Origin: Paracoccaceae bacterium
Lineage (GTDB): Bacteria > Pseudomonadota > Alphaproteobacteria > Rhodobacterales > Rhodobacteraceae
NCBI GenBank assembly: GCA_026984895.1
Contig: JALSRF010000454.1
Coordinates: 1 to 7,585, forward strand
Direction of reading: 5' to 3'
Length of the DNA: 7,585 bases
The notes beneath the pieces are model-generated. The model was not told where the DNA came from and did not search any database. It saw only the letters and a program-made list of their open reading frames with translations. Every line of letters begins with the position of its first letter. The first letter of the stretch is position 1. Position numbers and translations under genes: made by a program. Below, one piece after another: positions 6,048-7,585 of this stretch.

Positions 6048-6890
6048 ATGCCGCTTCCCGATTTCCTGATCATCGGTGCCATGAAATGCGGCACCTCGAC
6101 ACTGGCCGCCCAGCTTGGCGCCCAGGACGGCATGTTCATGACCACCCCGAAAGAGCCGAACTTCTTTTCCAACGATGACATCCACGCCCGCGGGGCAGGG
6201 TGGTATCGGGCCCTGTTCGAAAGCGCCCGCCCCGGCGACATCAAGGGCGAGGCCAGCACCCATTACACCAAGCTGCCCACCTATCCGCACACCATCGCGC
6301 GCATGCAGGACATGCTCGACGCGCCGAAGCTGGTCTACATGATCCGCAACCCGGTCGACCGCGCGGTGTCGCATTATATCCACGAATGGAGCGAGGCGCG
6401 CATGGGCAACGATCCCGTCGCCGCCTTCGAAGGCGCGGGCGAACTGGTCGATTACGGGCGCTATGCCATGCAGATCGCGCCGTTTCTGGACGCGTTCGGC
6501 AAGCGGTCGGTGTTGCTGACCAGCCTCGAACAGCTCAAGGCCGACCCGGGGGGCGAACTGGCGCGCATCGGCGCCTTTCTCGGCCATGCCGGAACCACCT
6601 GGCAGGATGACCTGGGGGCGCAGAACGTCTCGGCCCGGCGCATGCGCCGGTTGCCGATGCAGGGGCTGCTGATCGACAATCCGGTGGCCACCGCGCTGCG
6701 CCGGGCGCTGGTGCCCAAGGCCCTGCGCAGCCGGATCCGCCAGGCCCGCACCATCGGCGAACGCCCCACGCTGCCGGCCGATCTGCGCGCCCGCCTCGAA
6801 GCCACCTTCGCCAAGGACCGCGCCCAGCTCGCCCGGCTGTTTCCCGATCACCCGGCGCTTGTCGCCTGCTATCCGTTCCTGGCCTCATGA
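6048..6890 (+). CDS. PAPS-dependent sulfotransferase, carbohydrate type
   Basis: The product has 280 residues and would move a sulfate group from 3'-phosphoadenosine-5'-phosphosulfate to an acceptor hydroxyl or amine in the cytoplasm. The N-terminus holds the 5'-phosphosulfate loop IGAMKCGTSTL (9-19). KEPNFFS (35-41) follows; in heparan-sulfate-type enzymes the matching Lys-Glu pair includes the catalytic Glu, so Glu36 is the likely base. GEASTHY (67-73) comes next, then the 3'-phosphate site YMIRNPVDRAVSHY (97-110) with Arg100 and Ser108. DYGRYA (135-140) and the C-terminal RLFPD segment (263-267) are also usual for this group. There is no signal peptide or membrane anchor, unlike Golgi relatives. 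It starts 2 bases after the upstream stop, with GAGGG at 6031-6035 as a weak ribosome site. Flanking glycosyltransferases make a glycan or lipid-linked glycan the likely acceptor. A small-molecule acceptor cannot be excluded. Confidence 0.92.
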   Translation: MPLPDFLIIGAMKCGTSTLAAQLGAQDGMFMTTPKEPNFFSNDDIHARGAGWYRALFESARPGDIKGEASTHYTKLPTYPHTIARMQDMLDAPKLVYMIRNPVDRAVSHYIHEWSEARMGNDPVAAFEGAGELVDYGRYAMQIAPFLDAFGKRSVLLTSLEQLKADPGGELARIGAFLGHAGTTWQDDLGAQNVSARRMRRLPMQGLLIDNPVATALRRALVPKALRSRIRQARTIGERPTLPADLRARLEATFAKDRAQLARLFPDHPALVACYPFLAS

Positions 6891-7585
6891 GCGCCGCAGA
6901 CCGGATCGGCGCGGTGGTGATCGGGCGCAACGAAGGCGAAAGGCTGCTGCGCTGCCTTGCGTCGCTGCACGGGCAGGTGGGCCGGGTCGTTTACGTGGAT
7001 TCGGGCTCGGACGATGGCAGCGTTGCCGCCGCGCGCGCCGCCGGCGCCCATGTCGTGGAACTGGATACCGCGCAGCCCTTCACCGCCGCGCGCGCGCGCA
7101 ATGCCGGCCGCGAGGCCCTGCGCGATGACCTTGACTTCGTGCAGTTCATCGATGGCGATTGCGAGCTGCAACCCGGCTGGATAGACACTGCTTTCGCCTT
7201 TTTAGACACACATCCCAAGGTCGCCGTGGCCTGCGGACGCCGGCGCGAACGCTTCCCCGACGCCTCGCGCTACAACCGGATGATCGATGCCGAATGGGAT
7301 ACCCCGGTTGGCGAGACCCGGGCCTGCGGGGGCGATGCGCTGATGCGGATCTCGGCGCTGGCCGAGGTCGGCGGCTTCAACCCGGGCATGATTGCCGGCG
7401 AAGAACCGGAACTGTGTTTCCGGCTGCGCCGGGCGGGCTGGGGCATCTGGCGGCTGGATGCGGAGATGACCCTGCACGACGCGGCGCTGGAGCGTTTCGG
7501 CCAATGGTGGAAACGCACCCGTCGCGGCGGGCACGCCTTTGCCGAGGGCGCCGCCATGCACGGGCGCAGCCCCGAACGCTACAAC
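6887..7585 (+). CDS. Family 2 glycosyltransferase, C-terminus beyond right edge
   Basis: The frame starts at an ATG that overlaps the sulfotransferase stop as ATGA and stays open for 233 codons to the window end. GT-A features in order are IGAVVIGRNEGERLLRCL (7-24), YVDSGSDDGS (36-45), FTAARARNAGRE (65-76) for donor binding, and the metal-binding DGD at 89-91 in QFIDGDCELQPGW. GEEPELCFRLRRAGW (171-185) gives the acceptor-site acidic pair, and LHDAA has the conserved His197. GGDALMRISALAEVGGFNP (148-166) is the usual core. The segment RFGQWWKRTRRGGHAFAEG after the core is basic and aromatic and recurs in family members that may associate with the membrane. The end of the protein is not seen. 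ATGA coupling places it in the same operon. Donor and acceptor are unknown. Confidence 0.92.
   Translation, partial: MSAADRIGAVVIGRNEGERLLRCLASLHGQVGRVVYVDSGSDDGSVAAARAAGAHVVELDTAQPFTAARARNAGREALRDDLDFVQFIDGDCELQPGWIDTAFAFLDTHPKVAVACGRRRERFPDASRYNRMIDAEWDTPVGETRACGGDALMRISALAEVGGFNPGMIAGEEPELCFRLRRAGWGIWRLDAEMTLHDAALERFGQWWKRTRRGGHAFAEGAAMHGRSPERYN

Noticed and set aside
5862..6851. 329-codon minus-strand frame opposite the sulfotransferase
   Set aside because: Low-complexity Gly/Ala/Gln-rich translation against a sulfotransferase with intact cofactor motifs on the plus strand.

Overview
The window looks like a polysaccharide biosynthesis locus from a GC-rich alphaproteobacterium, most likely a Rhodobacteraceae-type organism. 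That placement rests on strong G/C preference at third codon positions, tightly overlapping genes, and the general look of the glycosyltransferase and polymerase proteins. It is an inference from style, not from a marker gene.

Layout. Minus strand, left side: the first 11 codons of an NAD-dependent epimerase/dehydratase-type gene run off the left edge (1-34). After a 216-base gap comes a large gene (251-2404) for a protein with two Ig/PKD-like domains followed by a right-handed parallel beta-helix. A divergent control region (about 2405-2675) separates it from a plus-strand operon that runs to the right edge. The operon order is: WecG/TagA/CpsF-family glycosyltransferase (2676-3482), multi-pass O-antigen polymerase/ligase-like membrane protein (3482-5068), family 2 glycosyltransferase (5083-6045), PAPS-dependent carbohydrate-type sulfotransferase (6048-6890), and a second family 2 glycosyltransferase cut by the right edge (6887-7585). 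Junctions are a 1-base overlap, a 14-base gap, a 2-base gap and a 4-base ATGA overlap, so the five genes are probably co-transcribed and translationally coupled.

How it may work. The epimerase would supply a nucleotide sugar. The WecG-type and family 2 enzymes would build a lipid-linked repeat unit on the inner face of the membrane. The multi-pass protein would polymerise or ligate it on the outer face. The sulfotransferase suggests that the glycan is sulfated, which is the most distinctive feature here. The divergent beta-helix protein could bind, trim or modify the polymer, but its function is unknown and it has no recognisable secretion signal.

The divergent region holds a very short ORF in front of each flanking gene. 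In each case the stop codon overlaps a start codon of the downstream gene, and one of the two has a strong Shine-Dalgarno. This could mean leader-peptide coupling, or it may be chance. No RNA genes, CRISPR arrays, insertion sequences or attachment sites were seen.
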